Assembly (NCBI GenBank): GCA_026122225.1
Contig: JANEZZ010002668.1
Coordinates: 889,757-953,756, forward strand
DNA from: Heloderma charlesbogerti
Taxonomy: Eukaryota > Chordata > Lepidosauria > Squamata > Helodermatidae
Direction: 5' to 3'
Length of the DNA stretch: 64,000 nt
Shown in pieces: positions 24,326-36,630 of the stretch (positions within the stretch are counted from its first letter, which is position 1; each line of letters starts with the position of its first letter). The notes under the pieces were generated by a model. That model made no database searches, had not been told where the DNA came from, and saw only the letters and a list, made by a program, of their open reading frames with translations. The translations under genes were made by a program, and so were the position numbers.

Positions 24326-25768
24326 AAAGATATCAGCAAAATAAGGCTTAAATGAAAGAGTGCTATAGCACCATAGCACTATAATGCTAATTCAAAAAAT
24401 TAAGGAAATAAACCTTTCAGGCCACCAGCATTTTGGCAATGTGTTTTTCCCCCAATGTGTTTTTTTCCCCCCTAATTAAACACTTCCAGTCTACACTTAA
24501 GATCCAAAACAAGCATTAAACATTTTGTTTTTTGCCATTTCATGGGTGGTAATGGGCGATCACACTTAAATTAATAAGTGCTTAGTGCTAAATTAATAAT
24601 ATATTTTTTTTTAAAAAGGATCACTTCTTCTTTTCAAATGGCCACTCAGGTGAATTGAATTTTGCCATCTTTACCCACAGCAGCTATGTCACACCCACTA
24701 TTGTGGATAGAACATAGTGGGATGAACATACTGAAAGTGTGCAATATTCCTGATAGTGTGTAAAGTCAATTGCAATTCCTTTTGTAGTTTATATTGGAAG
24801 AGCAATGATTCATTAGTACAAGGAGCCACCTATCTGGAAGCCAGCCTATCATAAACATGTGTCGCACAGACCCATAAATGTTCAGTAACACCCTTTTTAT
24901 TTCCAGCACTGCTAAAAATCTTAGCAAGGTTCAGTTCATCCAGATGACAATCGCTGTGTAGCATTCCATGTCTTGTAAAACTTCCAGTCCTCCTTATTTA
25001 TTTGTGTAAGAAAAAAAAATCTATTGATTCCAGCTGTGAGTAAAGTTTGCAGAGTGTTCTTCTTGTCTCCCCTACCTTCTCTTCTGCAAGCCAAAACAAT
25101 TTTATTTATAAAAGAGGCCTTGGCCAAGCCAGTCAACGAAATGAAACATATTGGCTTCGATCCAAGGACCCTGCTGCGCAAGTCAAAGACACTTCCTCTT
25201 GCTCAAGGGAGCTGCCAATTTCTCCCCATCTGCAGCCCACTGTGCCAGCCCCCCCCATCCCCAAATAACCTTCTTTGGAGCGTATCTTCTACTAGAGCCA
25301 GTTGTCACAGGGTTGCAGATGGAAGAAGAAATTGGCAGCCTCCTCTGCTGTGTAAGTGCCTTCATGCTGTGAGATCTTTGAAGCCAAGCCATTGTCATTA
25401 CTGCTTTCAGTTCCAGAACAATTATTTTTTGAATTGGTGAAACTTGACTCAGATGCAGCCTATCATTTCTAATGAGAGGCACTGCAAGAGGCATAACAAG
25501 AGGCTACAGACCAAGTGAGATTTGTCATTATTAGGGATGGGTGAACATGCCCCAACAGAGATCATATTTTGCTCATCAAGTTACACATTCTTCTGTCCAA
25601 TCTCAGGTGAATGTTCTTCATTATTTCAAGATGGTTGTGCATATACCAATTGTTGTGCATGCACATCAAAGTGCATCTTGGGAACTGTAGTATTGAACCA
25701 TGCCATGCATCATGATATCATGCATCACTACGTAATGTTCTTCTTTCTGATTGGCTGTTTTCACATGC
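21663..25768. other. Intergenic DNA with microsatellites
   Basis: No gene is recognised. A TG run is at 22351-22374, a G run at 22511-22522, and a CA run of about 15 repeats at 24293-24322. A palindromic MITE-like segment at 23452-23577 runs from TTGGATCCAGACTTAGTCAT to the mirrored AAGTCAGGATCCAAC. Confidence 0.5.
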
Positions 25769-25780
25769 CCTAGTTGTTTA

Positions 25781-26117
25781 AGGTAAAGGTAAAGGTGTCC
25801 CAAACAGTCATGCCCGACTCTAGGGTGCGGTGCTCATCTCCATTTCTAAGCCGAAGAGCCAGTGCTGTCCGAAGATGCTTCCGTGGTCGTGTGGCCGGCA
25901 TGACTAAACACCGAAGTGCACGGAACGCTGTTACCTTTCCCGCCGAAGCAGTACCTATTTATCTACTTGCAATTTCTTGCTTTCGAACTGCTAGGTTGGC
26001 AGAAGCTGGGACTGAAGACGGGAGCTCACTCCGTCACGCAGCACTCGGGTCTTGAACTGCTGTCCTGCCGACCTTCCGGTCTGCAGTTCAGCATCTTAAC
26101 CACTAAGTTACCGCGGT
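25781..26117 (-). mobile_element. Sauria-type tRNA-derived SINE (copy 1)
   Basis: This is a full-length 337-bp copy on the minus strand, near-identical to 40776-41115. It has a tRNA-like head at the right and a BovB-like tail with GGTAAAGGTAAAGG at the left. The 12-bp duplication CCTAGTTGTTTA flanks it at 25769-25780 and 26118-26129. Assignment to Sauria SINEs rests on tRNA head, BovB-like tail and reptile context. Confidence 0.85.
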
Positions 26118-26129
26118 CCTAGTTGTTTA

Positions 26130-28689
26130 CCCTACAGTTAGTATGAAGCCTCTGGAGCTCATGCAAGTAGGAGCTGCAGAAGATGTACCTCCATCTGCCA
26201 AAGCCCAGAACTCCTCTTGACCTGCCAGCTAGCCCAGACTGCACTGCTCCCCTCCTGGCCTCCTCCTTCTTGGATTCCCTTTCCAGTATCCCCTCATAGT
26301 GCCACCCACCAGTGCCTGGGTCTAAAGTAAATGTTTATTTATCAGACAAGGACAATAATTTCTCCTCTACTAGAATGAAATGGCCTTGATTGTCTCTCTG
26401 GGTATGGAAAGGAAATGATGCCAGGAGTGAGAAAGAAACCTTGAACAAGGGATGGATACTAACCTGCATAGCTGTTTCTTCAAATGCAACTGGTGTGTTG
26501 AAAGATTTCACATCCACTGTTTGATTTGGAAAACAGTAACTAAAGGGTTAAGTGACACCATTCCATGGGCCTGAGCATTGCAAATGGGAAATTTACATTT
26601 CCTTCAGAAAGGAAAGGGTTCAACCAACCAACATCAGGACATGGACAGAAATGGCAGAGTCATGCAGTCTGCACACTTCAGTCATGCAGACTGTGCAGGC
26701 GCTCATAATCAATCTTAGTTTAAATAACAAAAATGCTAAAGTTCATTAGATAGCGATCCACACTCAGTACACATATGGATATTACAAACATAATAGATTC
26801 TAACAACAAACCTCCTAATTTTGGGTTTTAGCAGTATCCCTAGTCATTACTGATGGACATCATTTTTTGAGAATGGGAATTGTAAATACTTCTCCTCCCT
26901 CACTCTCTTACCTTTTCAAACATACTTCTTCACCCCACACAGTCTAGAAATGAACCATCCAGCAAAATTGTAACTTTGAATTTTTTTATTCATTGAATAG
27001 TCACAATTGTGGCCAACTGATTTTTTATCCTGTCTTTCCTCTGAAGATGCTAGAGCAGTATGAAGTAAGTTAGACTAAGAGAAAGATGTGTTTTCTTCAG
27101 CCATTCATTGAGAAGGGATTTGAACCTCAGTTGCTCATTAACGAATGCCAACCCCAACACTTTAGCCACCGCCTCATACTAGATATAGTTTTATATCTAG
27201 TGTCAGCTACTTGTAAATACAGATTTCTGATATTGGCATCATGATCTACTACTATAGACTAGGCAACCTGAGCTACTAGGGCACTACTCTACCCCTTCTG
27301 AATTTTATACCCCAACCCCACTCCCTAGATGTAGTTTCTTCAATCCCTGAAGCCCTGTCTGATTTCTGTTAGTTCCTTCCTTTTATAAGAATCCTCACAC
27401 ACCCCAAGCCCCTCCCACCTTTCACTCCCCGCCTAACCCTCTGTTAACCCTATCTTCCCTGGGCCACATTTAACAATGCAAACATGTTCATTAATATAAT
27501 GAGCATATGTTACAATAACCTTTATAGATGAACACTTATGAGAGGTATTGAAGGAGAAAAGGCTACATTTGTAAATCTGAGCCTATGAAATGAATTCTGT
27601 AATAATTGGGAGGGGTGGAGGTGGAAATAAATGAGCTTAGCAACAAAGTACAGCCCTCTGTGAAGTGAACGAAACATGATGCAAATAACTTTATAATTGT
27701 TGAATGATATTGTACATATAGTATTTATGCATATGATGTCTTGTAATTGGTCTGTAAGTGGTGATATTGTAGTTTTGGTGGATGATTATGTAATAAATTA
27801 GTAAAATTAATGTATTAATAAAAAGGAAATTAATACATGCAAAGAGAACCTATGAGGCATAAGCAGGGTCTTGCTGCAAGTAAGCACAGAATGCTTCCAG
27901 ATGGGCAGTTCCTAAAGCTACTGAGAAAAAGCCATTGTGCAACTATTCTGTCTTTCTTCCCTAATGGATCTTTTGTGGAAAGACAAATGATGGAAGAAGT
28001 AGTGGGGAAACACAGGAGGGTTACAAGTGGAAGACGACTTTGTTTAGGTGCACACCCACCCTGTATAAAATTCTGTGTCAGGCAGGGTAATTGCATGATA
28101 AACAACCTCCCCTGGAAGCATCCACAACCGTCACCCTTGATGACCAGTATCCAGAGCTATACGCTCAAGCATCACATGTTCTGGCAAGATGGCTCAACCT
28201 TTAAATGACAGCACAGGACCCAGCAAGAGCCTGTATTAAGAGGTGAGGGGTGTTCCCTAGAGAATGCAACTAGAAGAGAAGCCAGTAAAGCAATTTGATT
28301 TGAATGATTCATAGAAATTAGGGCCAGTTCTACACCTTGTGTTATTATGATTCTGTCATGGTAATGTTATATCCCCCTTGCATATTTATAGCTCATAGGA
28401 CACACAATGACATTTGGTGTGGTATTTTGGATAATGTGGAATAAAAAGCAGGAAGTAACACTACAAAAATGGTATATCGAATGTGTAATGTGCCCTGACA
28501 GTTATCGGCGCACTTCAGTACTGCTATAAAGCAGTAGTGTAGATCTAGCCTATGTTTGAGAAATAGAATGTAACTGGATCTTCCAGAATTTCAGTAACAC
28601 ATTACGAAGGAACTAGGAAAAAAGAGATTCACTGAGAGGTATGAAAACTGCAATTGCTTCTGTCTAAAGTTCCCAAAGGTCTCCTCTCC
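26130..28689. other. Intergenic DNA, no gene recognised
   Basis: The sequence is mainly AT-rich with pyrimidine-rich stretches. No repeat boundaries or conserved frames were recognised. The 123-codon frame at 27837-28208 has no recognisable motif. Confidence 0.45.
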
Positions 28690-29020
28690 TCCCCTCTCAA
28701 AGGACTCCACCTTCCTCCTTTGCTGCTGCATACAATTGGAACCAACTCCCAGAACACCTGTGAAATGCCACTTCTTTTCTTTCCTTCAAGAAGAGGCTTT
28801 TTCATGGAGGCCTTTGGCTCATTGCCCTAGTTCACATGCACTGCCACAACTAAACCTGTAATCAAGTCTACACATGTAACTGGAACAACCACACATTCCT
28901 TTTCCTGTTTACCCCTGCCTCCAACCCCTTTTGTCTGTTGTTCCCCTTGTGACAAATTCCATATTGTAAACTCTTTGAGATAGGGATCTGATGGTGGACT
29001 GAAGACACTATATAAACAGC
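28690..29020 (+). mobile_element. Possible old LINE 3' fragment
   Basis: The segment resembles a decayed LINE C-terminus (CTGCTGCATACAATTGGAAC, then TTCCTTCAAGAAGAGGCTTTTTCATGGAGG) followed by TTGTAAACTCTTTGAGATAGGG, a pattern seen at old LINE 3' ends. The clade is not determined. Confidence 0.35.
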
Positions 29021-31012
29021 TACCTAATGTATCTGGCTTTGCATGGGTTGGAATAGCACTTTGTTTGATACAGTGAAGCATTCAAGCAAATTTACACAGA
29101 TGTCAGAGTTGGACACATGTATCTGCTTTGTTACATCAGGGGAACCAAGATGTCTGCAGAGGAAGAAAGAAAAAGAGTTTGCAGGAGACCCAACTGAAGG
29201 TCAGAGGAAGAGCTTAGGAAATGGATTTAGGGCAAAATTGAATCTCTCTCTCCCCCCACCCCCCTGGATTGGTTGTAACTGGGGAGAGAAAATAACTAAT
29301 GTTAAGACAAAAAGCCTTAGGTGGAAGAAGAGAAACAGAAAGAAGAAAAGAGAAGGAAGGAAAGAAGACTAGAAAGAGACAGAGCTTCTGGAAATGGAGA
29401 AATGGTTGAAAGAATGCTGGCCCAATGACAGTAAGATTTTTCTGGAATAAGGGACCTGGATAAAATAAGGACACAGTCTAGTTAGATTAACTGGATGTGG
29501 TTATCCTTGGTTGTTTTTATTACTGTATCACTCATATGTTTTTTTGTGTGGTGTGTGTATCCATTCAGATTTTAAAACTTTTTCCTATTTACATTTTTCT
29601 TCAGTAAAATTTTTGTTTTGTTTTTTGAAACTTTGTAGTCTCTTTTAAGTTTGCATTAGCCACCCCGCATCTCATAACCATGCTACCTAAAGTACATTAC
29701 TGAGACTTGGAGAATTTTAAGGTTGGTTTGGTGAAGGCAGCCAGAGAAAAAGATAGCAGTGGAAAATGCCATAGGAGGCGAAAAGGAGTGAGCCACATTG
29801 TTTTTCCTGTTCTCTCTGTTCTACTCATGTTACAGGGCATTGCTGGTCCATCACAGTCCGTCATATGTCCGACTTGCAAAGATGGAGCTGAATGTTCTTT
29901 GCAGTATTTTGAAACTTATTAGGGTGTCCCAGAAGCAAGGGAGGCTAAGGATCTCAATCACTTTAACAATCATGCAAAAGAGGAAATTTTTGCAAATGCA
30001 GCTTTTCCGGTGCCTGCTTCTCCAATTTCACTTGCTGAAGTACAGCACTGGTGGTTGGCAGAGCCAGGCAGGCCCACAGACCAGTTAAAAGCTTGCAGCA
30101 ATCTTTAATCAATCTTCCTGAAATTTTCAGGTTATATAAAATAGACATTTCTGTCTGGCACATGCGATTTTTAGGAAGATTGGTGAAACCCTTTTGATTT
30201 TATTAAGGTTAGAACAACCCACCCCCTTGATTTTCATTTTACATTTCAGAACCCTTTTTGGACTGATTGCCTTCTCAACTGTGCCTCCAATAATTAGCGT
30301 TCACAAAAAAAGCAGGAGTGATTCAGCTATTAGCTCTCCATTCAAGAATTGGAGCCACCTGGGGAACTTCTGAAATACAAAATAATACCAAAAGTGAATC
30401 CACCTTCACACATGGTAACTAAGAAGGTTCAGATTCACCATTAATGAAGGTGTTCATTCTATAGTTCAAACTGGAATATCTAAAAGCAGAATGAACATAA
30501 TTCCATTCCTTTTAAATACATAATGAGGCCACTGGGAAAGATTGAGTTCATTGGGCTAAAACAAATAATTGTCTTGAAACACTGGCTACATGCTCTGCAC
30601 AACACAGCTGGAGGCAGACTCTGTTCTTTAGAAAACGTATTGTTTTGGAATGGTTTGGAGCAGTCTCTACACAAACAGGCTTCAGGATATAAAAGTAAGA
30701 AATGATTAACAGCGTCACCAGAAGCCAAAAATGTAATTTATCAATTCATTCGCTCATGTGTCTGGTGGCAATATTGTTGTTTACTGCATATGTGGCTGAG
30801 AAACCTGGCACTGTTATAAGCAAAAAGCTGTATTTAAGGAAGTACACAATGTGAAAATAATCAAGCAAGCAAACGGTCTGTCACCGAGGCTTCTGTGGGT
30901 GGATGGAAGTGTTTCACTGAGTGTATCTGATTGCAGACACACTAAAACATAGCTTTTGAGCCTTTCTGCACAAGGTATTCACTATGTGCTCATGATTCCG
31001 CACTCAGGGTAG
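29021..31012. other. Intergenic DNA, no gene recognised
   Basis: A purine-rich stretch (29310-29370) keeps a 109-codon lysine-rich frame open. No other feature was recognised up to the duplicated target site of the hAT element at 31021. Confidence 0.45.
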
Positions 31013-31020
31013 TTTGCGGG

Positions 31021-31931
31021 TAGGGATGTACAAAAGACACTTACCTTTTCGAAAGGTGACATTCGCGGTGGGGGGGAGGCGCTCTGTCCCTGCCCCTGAA
31101 ATTCTCTCCAGCCAGCTGCGCTCCGCGAAGATTCTGCAAAGCTGTCAGCCGGGGCCACCTGCAGCCAGACATACGGCCGCTGGGCAGCCTGAAGGGACGC
31201 AAATGGCGGCTGCCGTAGCCACCGCCATTTGCGTCCCTGTATTTTGCCATGATACAATATACCACGCCATTTACGTTCCTTTTTTTTTTGGTCATAATAG
31301 GCTACGTAAATATTTACGTAGCCTATCACGGCAAAAAACAACAACAGCGAATGCAAATGGTGGCGGCTACGGCCGCCACCATTTGCATCCCCTTTTTTTT
31401 GCCGTGATAGGTTATGTAAATATTTATGTAGCCTATTACGACAAAAAAAAAAAAAGGGAACGCAAATGGCAGCCACTACGCCATTTGTATTCCCCCCCTT
31501 TTTTGTGTGGCCGTAATAGCCTATGTAAATATTTACGGAGGCTCTCACGGCAAAAAAAAAAGGGAACGCAAATGGCCGCCACCGTAGCCGCCGCCATTTG
31601 CATTCCCTTAGTTTTGCCGTGATAGGCTACGTAAATACTTACGTAGCCTATCACGGCTTCCGCAGGGACGCAAATAGCATCCCTGCGTTAGCTGTCACAG
31701 GCTACGTAAGTATTTACGTAGCCTATCATGGCTATATGGAAGAAGGGAATGGTGGCTGCAGACACGGCCGCCATTCGCAATGCAGCACGGACGGCAGCAG
31801 GTAGGTGCTCCGTTCCAGGCCCATTTCGTGGGGGGGGAGGGGGGGCTTCGTTCCGCCATGGATTTCGGGGGGCCAAATGCACTGGCATTTGGCCTCACTG
31901 AGACCCATGGCAGAATTCTCTGACATCCCTA
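31021..31931 (-). mobile_element. Palindrome-array hAT-type element, copy E1
   Basis: This 911-bp element starts TAGGGATGTACAAAAG and ends TCTGACATCCCTA, with an identical 8-bp duplication TTTGCGGG at 31013-31020 and 31932-31939. Relative to E2 and E3 it is inverted. The interior carries five A palindromes (31297-31326 perfect over 30 bp; about 31402-31440, 31510-31551, 31616-31657 and 31691-31732). These alternate with B palindromes (31196-31240, 31348-31392, 31457-31495, 31562-31610). There is no transposase. Long frames on both strands merely translate the hairpins (repeating IGYVNIYVAY). Confidence 0.85.
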
Positions 31932-31939
31932 TTTGCGGG

Positions 31940-32410
31940 TCCTTGCGATGACGGCAACGTCCTCCAGGGCCGCTCCCGTGCTTTGCAACCATTATAGCAT
32001 ATGTGTGTGTGTGTGTGTTTCCTAACAAAGGAAGTCTGGTACTTTTGTGAATGGCAGCATGAAACTCTGGTGTATTTGCACAATTCCGCTATACCACAGC
32101 ACCACCTAGTGGTTGCGCACTGGAACATACAGAAATGCAGAGAAAGAAAGAAAAGAAAACCCAGAAAAAACATGTGTAAAGGAGCCAATCTTAATCTCAC
32201 GAAGTATCCAGAAGCAGAAGCCTTGCTAAAGTGGCAGGTTAAAAGTAGGACTGTATACCGCCTTGTCACAAAGCCCAAATAACATCCCTGAAAGGATGTG
32301 TTGGGATATCAGAGCAGAGAATGGGGTCGGGGCAAGAACATGAAGGGCTTTGAAGGTAAGGACAAGGCGCTTGTGCAAGGTTCAGAAGTGGACAGGAAGC
32401 CAGCGTAAGG
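31940..32410. other. Short spacer between palindrome elements
   Basis: The spacer contains a GT run at 31999-32019 and a 93-codon lysine-rich frame with no known motif. It ends at the duplicated target site GTTTTAGG of the next element. Confidence 0.5.
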
Positions 32411-32418
32411 GTTTTAGG

Positions 32419-33242
32419 TAGGGATGTCAGAGAATTCCGCAACGAATCTCAGTGAGGCTGAATGCCAGTGCATTCAGCCCCCCGAAATCCGTCGCGGAAT
32501 GAAACCCCCGCCCCCCCAACCCACGAAAGGCGCGCGGGATGAAGTTCCAGCCGCCCCCGTCCCACAAAAGGCGTGCGAAACGGAGCACTTACCTGCTTCT
32601 GTCCGTACTGCTTTCTGAATGGCGGCCGTCTTGCGGCCACCATTCGCTTCCTCCTCTTCATAGCCATGATAGGCTATGTAAATACTTACATAGCCTATCA
32701 CGGCTAACGCAGGGACGCCATTGGCGTCCCTGCAGAGGCCGTGATAGGCTACGTAAGTATTTACGTAGCCTATCAGGGTGGTGGTGGGGGGGAACCCAGC
32801 GTATGCAAATGGCGGCGGCTACCGCCATTTGCGTACGCTGGGCTTTTTCCCCCCTGCCGTGATAGGTTACATAAGTATTTACGTAGCCTATCACGGCAGG
32901 GGGAAAAAACCCAGCGTACGCAAATGGCGGCGGCTACCGCCATTTGCGTATGCTGGGGTTTTCCCCCCTGCCGTGATAGGCTACGTAAATATTTACGTAG
33001 CCTATCATGGCTCAATACAGGGATGCAAATGGTGGTGGCTATGACAGCCGCCATTTGTGTCCCTGCAGAGCTGCCCAGCAGCTGGATGTCTGGCTGTGGG
33101 CGGCTGGAGCCAGCCGGGCAGGATTCTGGGGGGAGGACCGGATCGTCTCCCCCCCATCGAAGATTCTGGGGGAGGGATGGAGTTTTTCCCCCCACCACGG
33201 ATTGCCCGGCTTGGAGCCAGGTAGGTGTTTCGTACATCCCTA
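32419..33242 (+). mobile_element. Palindrome-array hAT-type element, copy E2
   Basis: This 824-bp element starts TAGGGATGTCAGAGAATTCC and ends TTCGTACATCCCTA. The perfect 8-bp duplication GTTTTAGG lies at 32411-32418 and 33243-33250. A palindromes are at 32663-32704, 32738-32776, 32856-32897 and 32970-33011. B palindromes lie near 32803-32835, 32918-32950 and 33025-33061. CAGGGACGCC/GGCGTCCCTG forms a further hairpin at 32710-32732. The right duplication abuts the TAGGGCTGTGCAC end of a larger element. Confidence 0.88.
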
Positions 33243-33651
33243 GTTTTAGGTAGGGCTGTGCACCACCTCATCACGAAGCCCAAATAGGGAGGCAAACTGG
33301 GCTTATTCGGATCAAAATGCTCATGATACGAAGCGGGTCTGAGCAGTACCGAGGTGCCCCTGGGCTAAGCGCCCCTCCCCCACAAAGCACCTCCTCTGCC
33401 TCGTATATTCAGAGCTCTAGTTCATGCCTTAGCAGTCCAGACAGGCTGTATCCAAAAAGTATCAGCTTCTGAATGCTCACGTGGAGGGGCGGAAGGAGGG
33501 AGGTGGGAGGGAGAAGGTGAGCGGATGTGGGAAGGTGGGGGAAGGTGGGAAGGCAAGTGCAGGAGGAGGAGGGAGTGTGCTTTGGTAAACAGGAACTCTC
33601 GGCCAGAACCGACGCTAGCAGTTTCCAATCAGAGAGAGTGGGTGGAGGAAG

Positions 33652-33664
33652 GGGGTATATATAC
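33652..33664 (+). promoter_or_regulatory. TATA-like box in the larger hAT-like element
   Basis: GGGGTATATATAC lies about 400 bp inside the left end and about 2 kb upstream of the GC-rich possible coding remnant. It is a plausible core promoter by sequence only. Confidence 0.3.
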
Positions 33665-34786
33665 TTTGGTGAAAGGCTGCGTTTGGTTATTGTGCTAGCT
33701 GTGTCTTTCAGAGAGGGCTGGTGTATGGGCAGATGATCGTATGTGCCCGTGTGCACGCGCACGCATGCATTCCTTGGAGTTGTTCCTTCTATTTCTTCAT
33801 TTTTGATCACCATTAGGCTTTCCTCAATATTTAGGAAATAAATTTCCTAAATATTGGCTGTAGTTTGGCTGTAGTGGGATTGTTCCCTCGCTCCGTGCTC
33901 AACTGTCCCCTTTGGGATGGTGTCTTTTGCAGCACCCCTTCCAGACGCCTTCTCCTATTTCTTTCTACCTCCACTCACTTGTTATTTGTATTAGATATAT
34001 TAATCTCTCCTTTCTATATTTTTTTCAGACTAACGTAGCTTTTCCTTGCTCATTGCTGCTATGCTCCCCCTCCCCCGCCACTCCTGTGTTTGTTTATGTC
34101 GCTTTTGGACTCTGAAGAAGGCTGTGTTTGTTGTTTAAGGACGATCCTCACTTCTGCTTCCTCCATTGTATTTCCTTGTTAATTTTGTCTGTCAACTCTG
34201 ACTCTTTTAAATATTTAAAACCCCAGTCTTATTTTGAACTTTAAAAGCAAACTTTGAATTCTGGGCATGTTCCTCCTCCCCGTTTTTAAGTCATGTTCAA
34301 GCATTTAGTTTTTTCTTGCTTTCTAAATTCTTAAAGAAAGGCATATTATAGCAGCCTATGTGTGTAGTGTTTGGTCCCACCGACCCCCATGCTGAAGTGA
34401 ACCGTCTGTGTCTTCTCTGTATTGATCCCTCCAAAACAGAAATTAAAGAAGGTTTTTTTAAAATTATTGTTTGCTTGCTCTTGGCTCTTATCTTATCGTC
34501 TGCACTGTTGTCCTGTATTTTTTGAAGTTAACTTGCCTTCCATAAAAGAACACGAAATATAAAACAATAAATTAAGGACACCCATCATTTGCTTAGGTAG
34601 TTCTGCTTTTCTTTATCTCTTGTGTGTCTGTGTCCACATGTGTGTGTGTGTGCTAGGTTGTTGTTCCACCAACACTATATGTCCACATTTCAAGACAGTG
34701 TGGAAAAAGCACGAGACACATAGTATTTATACTGATTACCTTCTTATTCCAGTAACACTCCACTGTGTGGCAAAGCAATCCAGCGC

Positions 34787-35560
34787 TAGGGATGTCAGAG
34801 AATTCCGCCACGGATCTCAGTGAGGCCGAATGCACTGGCCCCCGAAATCCATGGCAGAACGAAGCCCCCGCCCCCCCAACCCACGAAAGGCGCGCGAAAC
34901 GGAGCACTTACCTGCTGCCGCCCGTGCTGACTTGCAAATGGCAGCCGCCATTCGCTTCTTCATCATAGCCGTGATAGGCTACGTAAGTATTTACGTAGCC
35001 TATCACGGCAATCCCCCCAAAAAACAGCGTACACAAATGGCGGCGGCTATGGCGGCCGCCATTTGCGTTCCCTATTTTTAGCCATTTTAGCCTACATAAA
35101 TGTTTACGTAAGCTATTACGGCGAAAAAAAAAAAGGAATGCAAATAGCGCCCACTACGCTATTTGCATTCCCCTTTTTTTCGCCATAATAGCCTATGTAA
35201 ATATTTACATAGGCTAAAATGGCTAAAAATAGGGAACGCAAATGGCGGCCGCCGTAGCCGCCACCATTTGCGTACGCTTTTTTTTTTTGGCTTGCCGTGA
35301 TAGGCTACATAAATACTTACGTAGCCTATCATGCCAGCTTCGCTGGACACAAATGGCGGCTGCTACGGCGGCCACAATTTGCGTCCGCAGCAGCCTGTCC
35401 GCAGCTGGAACTCCGGCTGCGGATGATCCTGGCCAGCGGCTCCATGGAGCCTCTGCGGAGCGGAGCCAGCCCAGGGAGGATTCTGGGGGGAGGGATGGAG
35501 CGCCTCCCCCCCACCGCAAATCCAAGCTGCGAAAAGGTAAGTCACTTTTGTACATCCCTA
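34787..35560 (+). mobile_element. Palindrome-array hAT-type element, copy E3 (nested)
   Basis: This 774-bp element starts TAGGGATGTCAGAGAATTCC and ends TTTTGTACATCCCTA. Flanks TCCAGCGC and TCCAGTGC differ by one C-to-T change. Four A palindromes are at 34968-35009, 35081-35122, 35182-35223 and 35294-35335, spaced 101-113 bp centre to centre, with B palindromes between them. It lies within the larger hAT-like element. Confidence 0.85.
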
Positions 35561-35679
35561 TCCAGTGCAATATGAGGCATCTTGGGGCATTGGCTGGGGC
35601 AGAGGTGGGTGAGGTGCTGCTGTCACTAGCAGCACCATTAGGCCAGCTGTCTGTCCCCTAGTGCAGATAGTGCGTCCTG

Positions 35680-36362
35680 GTGGAGAAAGGGCAGCAGAGT
35701 GTGGAGAGCAGTTGCAGTGCGTGGAGGTCACTGTTCGAGGAGACTGGTGTGAGCAGGTGCAGTAGTTGCACTCTTGCCCAAGGTGGAGTAGCATCTCCTT
35801 CTGCAGTGGAAGATGGGAGCCCGCTGATGGATGTTAGGTCAGAGGTGTCTGACATCCTCAGCATGGTGGAGGGCGAGGAGGAGGAGATCCTCCAGGGTGT
35901 GTTGAAGGAGGAGCAGCAGGAAGAGGCTCCAGCACCCGACCCCTCTTACATTGTTCCCCCCGCTCATGTGGTGCATCTCCTCCTCCCCTGAAACAGCAGG
36001 GCAGCATTGTGTGGGACCACTGAGTTGGGAGCTGATCCCAGCAGTGCCATGTGCCGCCACTGCAAGGAGTCTCTGAGCAGGGGAAACAGCCGGGGCAGTA
36101 CAGCCCCAGCAGCTGCTCCTGCACAAGGAGGCAGCACCAGTTGGTCTTGCTTGGGGGAGAGGCCCCCACGTCCCAGCAGGCCAGCAGCGAGGGCAAGCAT
36201 GAGGCTGGTAGTGCTGCCAGAACTCCTGCGAGCTCTCCATCTCTCGCCCCCATGAGGCTTGGGCAGGCCGCCATGGAGGACATGGGGTGGGGGAAGTCTG
36301 GGTCCACCAGGTGGAGGTTTCCAGCATTCAAAAATCACTGGCCCTTCTGGGCTAGGCACTGA
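35680..36362 (+). pseudogene. Possible BED-finger transposase N-terminal remnant
   Basis: Between the nested elements a GC-rich, glutamate-rich frame (35680-35991) is followed by a second frame containing AMCRHCKESLSRGN (about 36048-36089). C-x2-C followed by SRG is typical of BED-type zinc fingers at the N-terminus of hAT transposases. The expected histidines are not in the same frame, and the adjacent reading requires frameshifts. The catalytic and dimerisation parts are absent. Location inside a hAT-like element supports the reading, but it could be coincidence in GC-rich DNA. Confidence 0.35.
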
Positions 36363-36630
36363 CTGTGTTCATTCAAGTTACATTGAAAATACTCATCTAG
36401 TGTGTGCTAGAGATAAAGGAGATAAAAAATAACCTCTTCCAGCCTGGCTGCCAGGTAATGTGGGTATTCAGCCACAGAGAGGCTGAGCCGCTGATTCTCC
36501 TGAATAAGGGCTGTTGTGCTCTCTAAAGAAACCTGCAGCAGAGATTAGGGACAGTGACCTCTGCTCCAACACATTTTCCCTTCTGAGTTTGGTCTGAGTT
36601 CCTGGGAATATCGCATTCAATCTGCGCCTA

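Noticed and set aside
31014..31622. A 202-codon open frame and several others across the palindrome elements
   Set aside because: They translate the A hairpins on both strands (repeating IGYVNIYVAYHG or DRLRKYLRSLSR). The frame is a by-product of the palindrome, and other copies keep it only in part.
31290..31735. A CRISPR-like array of regularly spaced palindromes
   Set aside because: The spacers are themselves related palindromes, the setting is a vertebrate genome, and the unit has transposon ends with 8-bp duplications.
32741..33253. A 170-codon frame in E2
   Set aside because: Same cause: it reads through hairpins and ends in GC-rich subterminal DNA with no protein-like composition.
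35839..36359. Minus-strand frames of 130-162 codons
   Set aside because: They are shadows of a GC-rich segment; the plus strand has the more plausible BED-like motif.
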